Shown here one piece after another: positions 18,352-27,055 of a DNA stretch of 64,000 bases. How positions within the stretch are numbered: position 1 is the first letter of the stretch; each line of letters begins with the position of its first letter. This stretch comes from Falsarthrobacter nasiphocae (GTDB taxonomy: Bacteria > Actinomycetota > Actinomycetes > Actinomycetales > Micrococcaceae): NCBI RefSeq assembly GCF_031456275.1, contig NZ_JAVDUI010000001.1, forward strand, positions 310,001-374,000. Reading direction: 5' to 3'. Under the pieces are notes generated by a model. It searched no databases and was not told the origin of the DNA. It was given only the letters and a program-made list of their open reading frames with translations. Position numbers and translations under genes: made by a program.

Positions 18352-19196
18352 GTCCTACGTTGCGGGATCGTCTAGCCTCGGCGGACCGTCCCCTGGCCGG
18401 CATGTGGGTGTGCTCCGGCAGTCCCCTGGTTGCGGAGATCTGCGCCGGGTCCGGGCTGGACTGGCTGCTCATTGACATGGAGCACTCCCCCAATGGTTTG
18501 GAGGCGGTGCTGGCCCAGCTGCAGGCGGTGGCGGCGTACCCGATTACCCCGGTGGTGCGCGTGCCCTTTGGGGACACCGTGACGCTCAAGCAGGTGTTGG
18601 ACCTCGGGGCGCAGACCGTGCTGGTGCCGATGGTGGAGTCTGCGGCTCAGGCGCGGGAGCTGGTGGCCGACGTGCGGTACCCGCCGCTGGGGCGGCGCGG
18701 GGTTGGGTCCGCGCTGGCCCGCTCGGCGCGGTGGAACCGGGTTGATGATTACCTTTTGGACGCCGCGGCTCACGTGAGCCTGTTTGTGCAGGTGGAGAGC
18801 GCGGCGGGCGTTGCGGCGGCAGGTGAGATTGCGGCCGTGGACGGCGTGGATGGGGTGTTTGTGGGGCCGAGTGACTTGGCGGCCTCCATGGGCCTGCTGG
18901 GCCAGCAGACGCACCCGGATGTGGTGGCGGCGGTTCGTTCGGTGTTTGCGGCCGTGCGGGCCGCGGGCAAGCCGGTGGGCGTCAACGCGTTTGACCCTGA
19001 AGTGGCTCGGGGCTACGCGGAAGACGGGGCGGCCTTCCTGCTGGTCGGGGCGGATGTTGCTCTTTTAGCGCGTGGGTCGGAGGGATTGGCGGCGAGCTGG
19101 GCGCGTGCAGCAGGGATCGAGATCCCAGGGAGGTCTCGGCAATTGACACGAGGAGACTCTAAGCCTCCACGCCAAGGAAGCCGCCCGAGCTACTAG
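18336..19196 (+). CDS. hpaI: 2,4-dihydroxyhept-2-ene-1,7-dioate aldolase (HpcH/HpaI)
   Basis: 286 residues. It is a metal-dependent class II pyruvate aldolase with [37 protein letters not shown] and [14 protein letters not shown], and cleaves the last intermediate to pyruvate and succinate semialdehyde. It overlaps hpaH by 16 bases. The last 25-30 residues (from about [18 protein letters not shown]) look unlike the usual C-terminus. The gene ends where the accessory island begins, so the tail may have been altered by the insertion. Confidence 0.88.
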   Translation: MQLRLSPTLRDRLASADRPLAGMWVCSGSPLVAEICAGSGLDWLLIDMEHSPNGLEAVLAQLQAVAAYPITPVVRVPFGDTVTLKQVLDLGAQTVLVPMVESAAQARELVADVRYPPLGRRGVGSALARSARWNRVDDYLLDAAAHVSLFVQVESAAGVAAAGEIAAVDGVDGVFVGPSDLAASMGLLGQQTHPDVVAAVRSVFAAVRAAGKPVGVNAFDPEVARGYAEDGAAFLLVGADVALLARGSEGLAASWARAAGIEIPGRSRQLTRGDSKPPRQGSRPSY

Positions 19197-19624
19197 GCAG
19201 GTGGCCAACCTGGTAGCCTACGGGATGATCACTTCGCGTGCAGACCGAGGCCGTTGCCGAAGGGCCGATGAATCCGCGAACCCATAAGAGGCACCCGACA
19301 CGTGTGCACTGGCAGACCATTGTTGTATGACCAGAACCCAAAAACGGAAGCGGACGTGTCGCTTGCCAGCACGGTGGCCCACCCGTGGAGTCGAACGAGC
19401 AACACCTGCAAAGTCGTCCCGCGCCCAAAAAATGGGATCAGACATCCAGCCTTCACATTGGAGCCTCCCGGGGCGGCTTGACGTTCCAAACCCATCGTGA
19501 TCGCCCACTCACACGGCACGGGGCTGAACTTCTTGGCAGTGTCCCGATTCCGCTCCCTGCGGATCGTTACGAGATCCAGGACGCTGACCCGTCGACACCC
19601 ACACCGTCCCGTAGAATAGTGACT
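19197..19624. other. intergenic stretch at the left end of the island
   Basis: No convincing gene in 428 bases; the open frames on both strands lack family features and start sites. A -10-like TAGAAT is at 19612-19617, 7 bases before a GTG at 19625. No duplicate of the tRNA-Pro 3' end was found. Confidence 0.4.
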
Positions 19625-20170
19625 GTGGATAGAGCTATAGCTGCGGATACGATTGAGCCCGCGAACAAGGGTTCCAACAGGAACTCTCCCCAGGATGATT
19701 CTCGACGCACACAGTTCGATCGAGTCCGTCTACTCAACGAAGAGCTAGACAGGCTTACCACTGACGCTGCAGAGCGCAGTGCCAGCGTAATGAACAAGGC
19801 GTCGTTTCTAGCGGTGTCTGCCGGCGTGATCATCGCGGCCTCGACAGTACATCTTTGGACGAAGTGGCCCTTGTTTGGCGTAACTGCACTCACGTTTTCC
19901 TGCATGGCGCTGACCGCTGCCGCCATTGCCGTACGACCCGGCAAACGAATAGGCATTCAAGCCCGGCGTTTAGTAGACCGATACGCTGACAGCACATCGA
20001 GTGCGGCCCAGGTGGAAGCACAGATCATCCTGGACAAAGCCAACGCAATCACGTTCCGCGAGGATGATCTCCGAGCTCGGGCCTTGTGGGTGTCGCGCGG
20101 ATTCGCCGCACTCAGTATTGCGTCGGTTGCCCTGACCGTGGCATTCACAGCAGAAGTTCTCCGGAGCTGA
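19625..20170 (+). CDS. membrane protein with 2+1 helix layout (effector-like)
   Basis: 181 residues from the leaderless-type GTG. A soluble helix (LNEELDRLTTDAAERSASVMNK) precedes two membrane segments (SFLAVSAGVIIAASTVHLW and ALTFSCMALTAAAIAV). A cytoplasmic helical linker and a C-terminal membrane helix (FAALSIASVALTVAFTAEVL) follow. This layout resembles membrane effectors of cyclic-nucleotide anti-phage systems (Pycsar TM, SLATT-type), but no cyclase gene is adjacent and the family is not certain. An upstream in-frame GTG at 19385 would add 80 low-complexity residues. GC is lower than in core genes. Confidence 0.5.
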   Translation: MDRAIAADTIEPANKGSNRNSPQDDSRRTQFDRVRLLNEELDRLTTDAAERSASVMNKASFLAVSAGVIIAASTVHLWTKWPLFGVTALTFSCMALTAAAIAVRPGKRIGIQARRLVDRYADSTSSAAQVEAQIILDKANAITFREDDLRARALWVSRGFAALSIASVALTVAFTAEVLRS

Positions 20171-20173
20171 GGC

Positions 20174-20302
20174 ATGGGGCGGCCAGATTTTGATGACTGC
20201 ATCGCGAAAGACCAGCAGAGTGCGCACCCCACCACAAGTGAAGTCGGTGACCTTGGCTCGGTGCTCGGGCTCCTTCAGGAGGGCAACAATGGGACGACCT
20301 GA
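20174..20302 (+). CDS. small uncharacterised ORF, MGRPDFD start
   Basis: 42 codons, beginning 3 bases after the membrane-protein stop, with GGAGCTGAGG upstream. Its start MGRPDFDD is nearly repeated by the next overlapping ORF (MGRPDYDG). No function recognised; it may not be translated. Confidence 0.25.
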   Translation: MGRPDFDDCIAKDQQSAHPTTSEVGDLGSVLGLLQEGNNGTT

Positions 20303-20423
20303 CTACGACGGCGCCACCCCAGGCAACCATGACCAACAGAATCCCCTCCCAACTCAGGAAGATACGACGGGGTGGTTGCAACACGGTCAAGAGGCGGACT
20401 GTGTTCAAACCCGCGCGCACTGA
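20289..20423 (+). CDS. small uncharacterised ORF, MGRPDYD start
   Basis: 44 codons overlapping the previous small ORF by 14 bases, with AGGAGGGC upstream. The matching N-terminus suggests a tandem duplication or a broken gene. No function recognised. Confidence 0.25.
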   Translation: MGRPDYDGATPGNHDQQNPLPTQEDTTGWLQHGQEADCVQTRAH

Positions 20424-20778
20424 AGCGCACTAGTTTCTTTCCGATCCAACTGACTGAGAATTGGAGCACGCCCAAGAAGTGCATTCCCCAATTGCGTTAT
20501 TGCGCGTTCGGGGATGGTCCTTCAGCGCCAGCCCACCCAGGGAGTACCGCGGTGACATTCGAGCGAAGGTGAGTGAGCCCCTGCGTCGAGGCCACGAAAG
20601 CCCCATTCTCGACTACAGAAAGTGCCGCGCCAAGGCTGTCACAGAATCCGTCGCTAAGTTAGCGTCGGAGGCGAACCAGGAACGGCCGAAGGCTCCCCTC
20701 GCGCCCGTACCCGGGACGCCCACCCCCATGTGGAACCTCGGGGAAGGTTCAGTGCTGTCAAGAAGAAAGGGAAGAAAC
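20424..20778. other. intergenic stretch before the AlbA_2 gene
   Basis: 355 bases. The frame of the downstream gene is open through most of it, but the translation is low-complexity and no ribosome-binding site marks an earlier start. Nothing else recognised. Confidence 0.35.
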
Positions 20779-21984
20779 ATGGTTCAGCAATACCTCGGTC
20801 CCGCCCTCGGTGTGGTGGCCTTCTCGACCTGGTCAGAGCTCGAAGATGCAGCAGAGCAAGGATTGCTGGAAGAGTCCGTTTGGTGCGAGCTCAAGGAGAT
20901 GCCCACCCCGCAAAGCTGCTCCAAGAAGGACGCAAATCTAGAGATGGCCCGCGACCTGGCCTCTCTCAGCGTGGACGGCGGCCTGCTCATCTTCGGAGTA
21001 CGCGACAACAACTTCGACGTCGTCGGATGCGATACCCAGGGGTTGACAGACCGCATATCTCAAGTAGCGGGCGGGCGCGTCTATCCCCCGTTGTCGCCCA
21101 CCATCCTGCCCCCGCTCCTCAACCCAGAGGATGAGAGCCGGTCAGTCCTGATTGTCCAGGTTCCACCCTCCCCGCTTGCACCCCATATGGTGGATGGCAG
21201 CTATTGGGGTCGAAGTAGCAATGGCAAGCGCAAGCTCAACGATACTGAGGTGCGCCGCCTACTCCTGCAACGCGATCGGGGAGAAGACTCCTTCCGACAG
21301 CGCCTCATCAGCATGGAGACCAACGACCCGCTGTCCCACTACGTTGAAGGACATCCCACCGGTAATGGGCACATCTATCTTGTCGCTGAGCCATGTGCTC
21401 CGGTAGCGCGGGCCGGCAACGAACGTCAAGGCGATGAGGTCCTCCGAAAGGTGACGCGAGCAAGCGCCTGGCAAGGTGTCGTCCCGAAGTGTGTCTACCG
21501 CTCCCCCAATCCTGCGGGGGACGCCTATGCCACGGTCGGCCCGCACGGTGAGCGTATTCCAAGCAGGGGGGAGCGGTCACTCTGTCATGTCTTGCTGCAC
21601 GAGGACAGCTCGATTGAAGTGGTCTCAGGCGGCGGAACCGCCACGTGGGAAAGCGACTCCGGACAGCCCATCAACTACCTCTGCGCCGGGCTCATCTCAA
21701 CACTGGTCATCCAGACCCTAGAACTCGTTGCCGACCGCTCACGGGCGTGGGGGTACACAGGGCAATGGCGTGTGGGCTTGCGTGTCACCAAGACACGGGG
21801 GGCTGTCTACTCCACCAAAGACATCATGAGGCGCTACCCCGCCTTTGTCGCCGACGACTACGTCCGCACCACCGTCATCCAGGGGATCAATACCGACCCT
21901 CTGGAACAGGCCGAGACCCTCCTTCGAGGACTCTACCGCGGACTCGGGATCGACTCTGATCCAATCACTGAGGTGGCTAACTAA
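20779..21984 (+). CDS. AlbA_2 / Schlafen-type putative DNA-binding protein
   Basis: 401 residues. The N-terminal 180 residues show the AlbA_2 (Schlafen) pattern: EESVWCELKEM, the helix NLEMARDLASLSVDGGLLIFGV, and HMVDGSYWGRSSNGKRKLND. The C-terminal half is unassigned. Such proteins are common in islands and have been linked to transcription control or defence. ATG at 20779 follows AAAGGGAAG. It ends 86 bases before the convergent stop of the broken methylase gene, with a hairpin between. Confidence 0.7.
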   Translation: MVQQYLGPALGVVAFSTWSELEDAAEQGLLEESVWCELKEMPTPQSCSKKDANLEMARDLASLSVDGGLLIFGVRDNNFDVVGCDTQGLTDRISQVAGGRVYPPLSPTILPPLLNPEDESRSVLIVQVPPSPLAPHMVDGSYWGRSSNGKRKLNDTEVRRLLLQRDRGEDSFRQRLISMETNDPLSHYVEGHPTGNGHIYLVAEPCAPVARAGNERQGDEVLRKVTRASAWQGVVPKCVYRSPNPAGDAYATVGPHGERIPSRGERSLCHVLLHEDSSIEVVSGGGTATWESDSGQPINYLCAGLISTLVIQTLELVADRSRAWGYTGQWRVGLRVTKTRGAVYSTKDIMRRYPAFVADDYVRTTVIQGINTDPLEQAETLLRGLYRGLGIDSDPITEVAN

Positions 21985-22009
21985 GCACCCGAACGAGACG
22001 CGTCGTCAA

Positions 22010-22058
22010 CCTTCTTCGTGGGTCGATCCCCAGGGACGACGCACGCCCACGAAGAAGG
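22010..22058. terminator. hairpin between convergent genes
   Basis: A perfect 13-bp inverted repeat, CCTTCTTCGTGGG at 22010-22022 against 22046-22058, with a 23-base loop. It lies between the AlbA_2 gene (+) and the broken methylase gene (-), so it may stop both. No U-tract is evident. Confidence 0.5.
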
Positions 22059-22518
22059 AACGACGTTATTCATTCGATTACGAGTCCGCCGAAGTCGGCA
22101 CGAAGACTCGCCGCATTGTCATGTACTTCGCTTTCGGGCCCATACTGATAGCTCACCATGCAAGCTTTTTCACCATCGGTCCGGTTGTAGAAATACGTGG
22201 TGAATTGAGCGCTGCTTGGCGCTGAACGAAGTTGCACAAGACGCCCGAGAGGAAGCGGCGCCTCGGCGTGGTCCCGAACCAGATATAGCTCTTCCCCAAT
22301 CATTTGTGCCCCTACGGCAAACTCGCAGGCAGCAAAAGGCGTGCGGGTACCCATCGCGACTTCGGCGGTCTGACATAGGCCATCGCGTCGAAGCTTCGCA
22401 CTTCCGGCACGAACTAAAGGAAGCTGGGCCCAGACATTTCCAAGAATCGCCCGGATCTCTCGTATATCAGAGATGAGCGAGTCAACGTGAGTAGACGACA
22501 CGGCTTCAGACATACACC

Positions 22519-23960
22519 GGCTCTTCACAGATGAGGGTGTAGTGCTGTTCTGAACCCGCCGACGTCCAGCAGGGATCGAGCGATGTAGTGGGCCAGGTTC
22601 CGGAATCCCAGTGCCGTGCCCCGTAAGTGCTCCAGACGGCCGTTGATCGCCTCAGTCGGCCCGTTGCTCGAGCCTGGATGATCGAAGAACGCCAACACAT
22701 CTGCAGCCCTGCGCTTCAAGGTCCGACCTAGCGTGATCAGCTCCGTCAGCGCCTCTGGCACCCCGCGGGCCAGCGAAGCGATAACTGCCTGCATCCGCCG
22801 CCGTCCAGCTACGCGGTCAGGGTCGCGGTAGGCAGCCACGATCCGCTGATACACGCTCCACGTCACCTCGACCTCCACGTGGGCCTCGCACGCGAAGACG
22901 GCCGCCAACCTGGCTGCCTGACGGCTGGTCAGCAGCCCGGCCCCGGTATGCAGCACCCGCCGGATCCCGTACAGCGGGTCTGCTGAACGACCCCGGCGCC
23001 CGAGCGTGGCCTGCTGCACTCGCTGGCGGCACTGATCGATCTTCTCCCCGGCCAGGGCCACGACATGGAACGGGTCCATCACCGCTCTGGCAGCCGGGAT
23101 CTCTTCGGTAGCGGCGCTCTTGTAGCCGGTGAAGCCGTCCATCGCCACGATCTCGATCCCGTTCCTGAACTCGGGCGTGCGCTCAGCGAGCCAGGTCTTG
23201 AAGACCTGCTTTGAACGCCCCGGCACCATGTCCAACAGGCGCGAGGTCCCAGTACCGGCGCGGATCGGGGTGAGATCGATGATGACGGTGACGTACTTCG
23301 ACCCGGTGCCGGTATGGGACCAGACGTGCTCATCGACGCCGATGACCTGTACGCCGTCCAGGCGTCCGGGAGCATTGATGAGCAGGCGACGCCCAGTGTC
23401 CAGCACGGCGTCGTTGGCCGTGTTCCAGGCGACCCCGAGGCCTGCGGCGACCCGGGTGATCGAGAGGCGGTCGATGACCACGGCACGCAGTGCCCATAGG
23501 GCGGCGTGGCGAGAGAGTTTCGTCCTGGGCCAGGCCGCGGCCATGGTGTTCTGTCTCCACACGCTCTGGCAGTCCGGGCACCGGTAGCGGCGGATCCGCA
23601 GCTTCAGCTGCGTGGGCCGGTGCCCGAAGGGAACGTGGGCGAGGTGGCGGGTGACGGTGCCACGGGCGATGCCTTGCTGGCCGCACTGGCGACACCACCG
23701 ATCAGTATCGTCTGTGGGGCGGATCCGGCATTCCAGGACGGCCTTGTCGGGAGCGATGTGCTGGCCGGTGACTGTGAGTCCGAGGTCGTTCAGTCGGCAG
23801 AACGCGTCGAGATCGGGGGCCGTGAGGGTAGCCTGGGGCATGTCGAGGTCTTCCAGATGGGCAGTGTGAGAACTTCCATCATCGGGAGGCCTCGACCTCT
23901 ATGCGGGCACCGACACGCCGACCACCGCCCTGGGGGCTACACCCTCAATTGTGAAGAGCC
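22519..23960 (-). mobile_element. ISL3-family insertion sequence, copy A (1442 bp)
   Basis: Ends are inverted repeats beginning GGCTCTTCACA, with GAGGGTGTAG further in. Flanks are CATACACC (22511-22518) and CATATACC (23961-23968), an 8-bp target duplication with one mismatch. The length equals that of copies B and C, and no internal difference was seen; copy A has the opposite orientation. Inserted inside the methylase-type gene. Confidence 0.95.
22525..23841 (-). CDS. ISL3-family transposase (copy A)
   Basis: 438 residues. An N-terminal zinc-ribbon (CRQCGQQG, CPDCQSVW) and HTH precede a DDE catalytic core with VIGVDEHVWSH and VAMDGFTGYK. The C-terminal acid lies near GPTEAINGRLEHLRGTALGF. 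Same protein as the other two copies; appears intact. Confidence 0.95.
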   Translation of the reverse strand: MPQATLTAPDLDAFCRLNDLGLTVTGQHIAPDKAVLECRIRPTDDTDRWCRQCGQQGIARGTVTRHLAHVPFGHRPTQLKLRIRRYRCPDCQSVWRQNTMAAAWPRTKLSRHAALWALRAVVIDRLSITRVAAGLGVAWNTANDAVLDTGRRLLINAPGRLDGVQVIGVDEHVWSHTGTGSKYVTVIIDLTPIRAGTGTSRLLDMVPGRSKQVFKTWLAERTPEFRNGIEIVAMDGFTGYKSAATEEIPAARAVMDPFHVVALAGEKIDQCRQRVQQATLGRRGRSADPLYGIRRVLHTGAGLLTSRQAARLAAVFACEAHVEVEVTWSVYQRIVAAYRDPDRVAGRRRMQAVIASLARGVPEALTELITLGRTLKRRAADVLAFFDHPGSSNGPTEAINGRLEHLRGTALGFRNLAHYIARSLLDVGGFRTALHPHL

Positions 23961-24300
23961 CATATACCCCGAATGGCCCACCCATTCGTTCCGCTTAATG
24001 TTTATTTCTTTAAATTTTTGAACAACTTCACTCGAGATCAGCCGGGTGACCCCGATTCGGTTAAGGCTGGCGAAGGAACGACGGACGCGCGCCTCGTCAT
24101 CAGCATCGCCGCCGAGTGCATCGCGAAAGTGCTTCAAAATTTTCTCTATGATGACAATCCAAGTCGCAAATGTCGGCCTCACAATGCTCATTCCATTGGC
24201 GTCAAGCGTCTGACGTATCTTATCCTCCGTCTCATTCGCTTCCCCCGAATACGCCCGATTTGCAGACAGCAACACGATGGCGTGAAACGCCACCATTGCC

Positions 24301-25742
24301 GGCTCTTCACAATTGAGGGTGTAGCCCCCAGGGCGGTGGTCGGCGTGTCGGTGCCCGCATAGAGGTCGAGGCCTCCCGATGATGGAAGTTCTCACACTGC
24401 CCATCTGGAAGACCTCGACATGCCCCAGGCTACCCTCACGGCCCCCGATCTCGACGCGTTCTGCCGACTGAACGACCTCGGACTCACAGTCACCGGCCAG
24501 CACATCGCTCCCGACAAGGCCGTCCTGGAATGCCGGATCCGCCCCACAGACGATACTGATCGGTGGTGTCGCCAGTGCGGCCAGCAAGGCATCGCCCGTG
24601 GCACCGTCACCCGCCACCTCGCCCACGTTCCCTTCGGGCACCGGCCCACGCAGCTGAAGCTGCGGATCCGCCGCTACCGGTGCCCGGACTGCCAGAGCGT
24701 GTGGAGACAGAACACCATGGCCGCGGCCTGGCCCAGGACGAAACTCTCTCGCCACGCCGCCCTATGGGCACTGCGTGCCGTGGTCATCGACCGCCTCTCG
24801 ATCACCCGGGTCGCCGCAGGCCTCGGGGTCGCCTGGAACACGGCCAACGACGCCGTGCTGGACACTGGGCGTCGCCTGCTCATCAATGCTCCCGGACGCC
24901 TGGACGGCGTACAGGTCATCGGCGTCGATGAGCACGTCTGGTCCCATACCGGCACCGGGTCGAAGTACGTCACCGTCATCATCGATCTCACCCCGATCCG
25001 CGCCGGTACTGGGACCTCGCGCCTGTTGGACATGGTGCCGGGGCGTTCAAAGCAGGTCTTCAAGACCTGGCTCGCTGAGCGCACGCCCGAGTTCAGGAAC
25101 GGGATCGAGATCGTGGCGATGGACGGCTTCACCGGCTACAAGAGCGCCGCTACCGAAGAGATCCCGGCTGCCAGAGCGGTGATGGACCCGTTCCATGTCG
25201 TGGCCCTGGCCGGGGAGAAGATCGATCAGTGCCGCCAGCGAGTGCAGCAGGCCACGCTCGGGCGCCGGGGTCGTTCAGCAGACCCGCTGTACGGGATCCG
25301 GCGGGTGCTGCATACCGGGGCCGGGCTGCTGACCAGCCGTCAGGCAGCCAGGTTGGCGGCCGTCTTCGCGTGCGAGGCCCACGTGGAGGTCGAGGTGACG
25401 TGGAGCGTGTATCAGCGGATCGTGGCTGCCTACCGCGACCCTGACCGCGTAGCTGGACGGCGGCGGATGCAGGCAGTTATCGCTTCGCTGGCCCGCGGGG
25501 TGCCAGAGGCGCTGACGGAGCTGATCACGCTAGGTCGGACCTTGAAGCGCAGGGCTGCAGATGTGTTGGCGTTCTTCGATCATCCAGGCTCGAGCAACGG
25601 GCCGACTGAGGCGATCAACGGCCGTCTGGAGCACTTACGGGGCACGGCACTGGGATTCCGGAACCTGGCCCACTACATCGCTCGATCCCTGCTGGACGTC
25701 GGCGGGTTCAGAACAGCACTACACCCTCATCTGTGAAGAGCC
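24301..25742 (+). mobile_element. ISL3-family insertion sequence, copy B (1442 bp)
   Basis: Bounded by GGCTCTTCACA inverted ends and flanked by a perfect 8-bp duplication, CCATTGCC, at 24293-24300 and 25743-25750. That marks a clean transposition. It splits the methylase-type gene a second time, 340 bases from copy A and in the opposite orientation. Confidence 0.97.
24420..25736 (+). CDS. ISL3-family transposase (copy B)
   Basis: 438 residues, same sequence as the transposase of copies A and C, with intact zinc-binding cysteines and DDE acids. The stop codon lies 6 bases inside the right IS end. Confidence 0.95.
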   Translation: MPQATLTAPDLDAFCRLNDLGLTVTGQHIAPDKAVLECRIRPTDDTDRWCRQCGQQGIARGTVTRHLAHVPFGHRPTQLKLRIRRYRCPDCQSVWRQNTMAAAWPRTKLSRHAALWALRAVVIDRLSITRVAAGLGVAWNTANDAVLDTGRRLLINAPGRLDGVQVIGVDEHVWSHTGTGSKYVTVIIDLTPIRAGTGTSRLLDMVPGRSKQVFKTWLAERTPEFRNGIEIVAMDGFTGYKSAATEEIPAARAVMDPFHVVALAGEKIDQCRQRVQQATLGRRGRSADPLYGIRRVLHTGAGLLTSRQAARLAAVFACEAHVEVEVTWSVYQRIVAAYRDPDRVAGRRRMQAVIASLARGVPEALTELITLGRTLKRRAADVLAFFDHPGSSNGPTEAINGRLEHLRGTALGFRNLAHYIARSLLDVGGFRTALHPHL

Positions 25743-26808
25743 CCATTGCCTCGCATGCATGGAGGTACGCTCTTTGCCGCTCGCCCGCAGAACTCGCCGA
25801 CTCCGCCGCCCAGAGGGCCGATGCAATCGGGTACGGCAACTGATCGAGCCAAGCGGACAGCGAGCCGTCGAAGACGCCCGCCACTTGCCCCACAACCTCG
25901 TCAGCTGCCTCGGGGGACGACCAGATGCTCTCTAGACGAGAGGAGAGATCAGCCTGGAATGAGACCAGCCGCTCGGCTGCCGAAGCCACGGCGTGCTGCA
26001 CATGAAGTTCCGGTATAGGCACGATGAGTTCGTCAGCCCACTGCATCAAAGACTTGCTGTTCGTTCTGATACGGGGAGATTTCGGCCCCTGCTGCCTTCG
26101 ATGTTTGCACGTTGGCGGCTGGCAGTGCCCAACTCCGAGCACAACCACTGCGCCATGAACGGCAGATGTACAGCCTCGTCAGCGAACTCGACCGCAGCAA
26201 CCCGAGCCTCAGCGGGCGCTTCAGACCCCCCCAGTGAATGCCCTGGTTCGCGGGTCGCTTGGAATGAACAATTGATTGATGGGTTGAGCGATCTGTGAAT
26301 CGGGTGTCATCTTTGGCTCACAGGCCAGAAGGCGACTTAGGCGAGTGATATGCCAGCCAGAATCTGTCAAATTGTCTGATATCTCACGAGAGTCATCCTC
26401 GAATATCCGGGTAGGATCCAGATCGACAGTCAACTTTGGCTTGCCATCGAGTGAAACGCCTGAAATCTCGCCATATCGATTACTCAGAAACTGGTCGTCA
26501 ATCGACGTATCATTATACGTCGTGACGCGCCACGAAATTTGATCGCCATCGGTCGCTTCCCTCGACAAGAACGCTTCTCTTCGCGTGAACCGTTTCGTAC
26601 TAATAGTTCGATCTCGTGGGCCCGCCTTCCTTATTCTCAACCCCGATTCCAATTCGTGCAAGGTGTCGAGGGGTAGCAAACGACAACCGCGCTTGGAGAT
26701 GAACGAACTCTGTAAGTCGAATATCATCGCTTTTCCACGCTTGATGTCTTGTATCCTATTCGAAAAAGTCAATAGGAAAGGCGAAAACGATATCTGCCCT
26801 ACAAGCCC

Positions 26809-26882
26809 CCGTTACCTTCTTCGTGGGTTCTTCCTCCGCGATGATGGAAGGACGAGCGGCCAGCCGGTCCTGGCATGATCGC
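26809..26882 (+). repeat. 74-bp direct repeat, left copy
   Basis: Matches 30345-30418 with 8 mismatches and no gaps (about 89 %). It contains a GGTCCTGG that pairs with CCAGGACC about 50 bases further on, at the edge of the IS110 element. The two copies flank the IS110 transposase, the C5 methyltransferase and the NotI-like enzyme. Confidence 0.75.
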
Positions 26883-26889
26883 CGCCCCC

Positions 26890-27055
26890 AGTCGAACCAA
26901 TGATCCGGGGGGTGTAGTCACCAGGACCGGCTCGGTCACCACGGATCGCTAATAGAAGCCCGCTTCACCTCAAGGGTCTTTGTAACGTGGATGTGAACGC
27001 GGTGACCATCCTTGGCTGCTCTCAGCAAGACAGTCAGACCCCCAAGGTGAGCACC
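26890..27055 (+). ncRNA. candidate IS110 bridge-RNA region
   Basis: In the IS110 group the noncoding left end upstream of the transposase encodes a bridge RNA that pairs with target and donor DNA. This stretch is noncoding and lies in that position. It holds paired segments such as the right arm of GGTCCTGG/CCAGGACC. No loop was matched to a target. Confidence 0.3.

Larger units (their letters stand above)
22070..26802 (-). pseudogene. broken DNA-methylase-type gene with HEPN-like motif, split by two ISL3 copies
   Basis: Read on the minus strand, fragments at 26802-25743, 24300-23961 and 22518-22070 join in one frame if both IS copies and one copy of each target repeat are removed: HACEAM joins VAFHAIVLLSANRAY, and RNEWVGHSGYM joins SEAVSS. 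The rebuilt C-terminal part has a specificity-like segment (ELIVPIPELHVQ), LPYPIASALW, and RNEWVGH, an Rx5H motif as in HEPN domains. It ends in a beta-rich tail (FTTYFYNRTDGE). From memory this tail occurs in class I N6-DNA methylases. The catalytic N-terminus is missing. Frameshifts are seen at a C7 run (26226-26232) and near 26045-26051. Confidence 0.65.

Noticed and set aside
19361-19440. A T-arm-like GTTCGACTCC on the minus strand suggesting a tRNA fragment
   Set aside because: The bases around it cannot form a T-stem or acceptor stem, so it is not a tRNA remnant or att site that I can support.
19197-19624. An att duplication of the tRNA-Pro 3' end at the left island border
   Set aside because: No match to the terminal tRNA sequence (TGACAGGATTTGAACC) was found near the left border.
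22010-26830. ACCTTCTTCGTGGGT shared by the hairpin near 22010 and the 74-bp repeat near 26815 as a common mobile-element end
   Set aside because: A single 15-base match between two places in a 64-kb window is expected by chance a few times; nothing further aligns.
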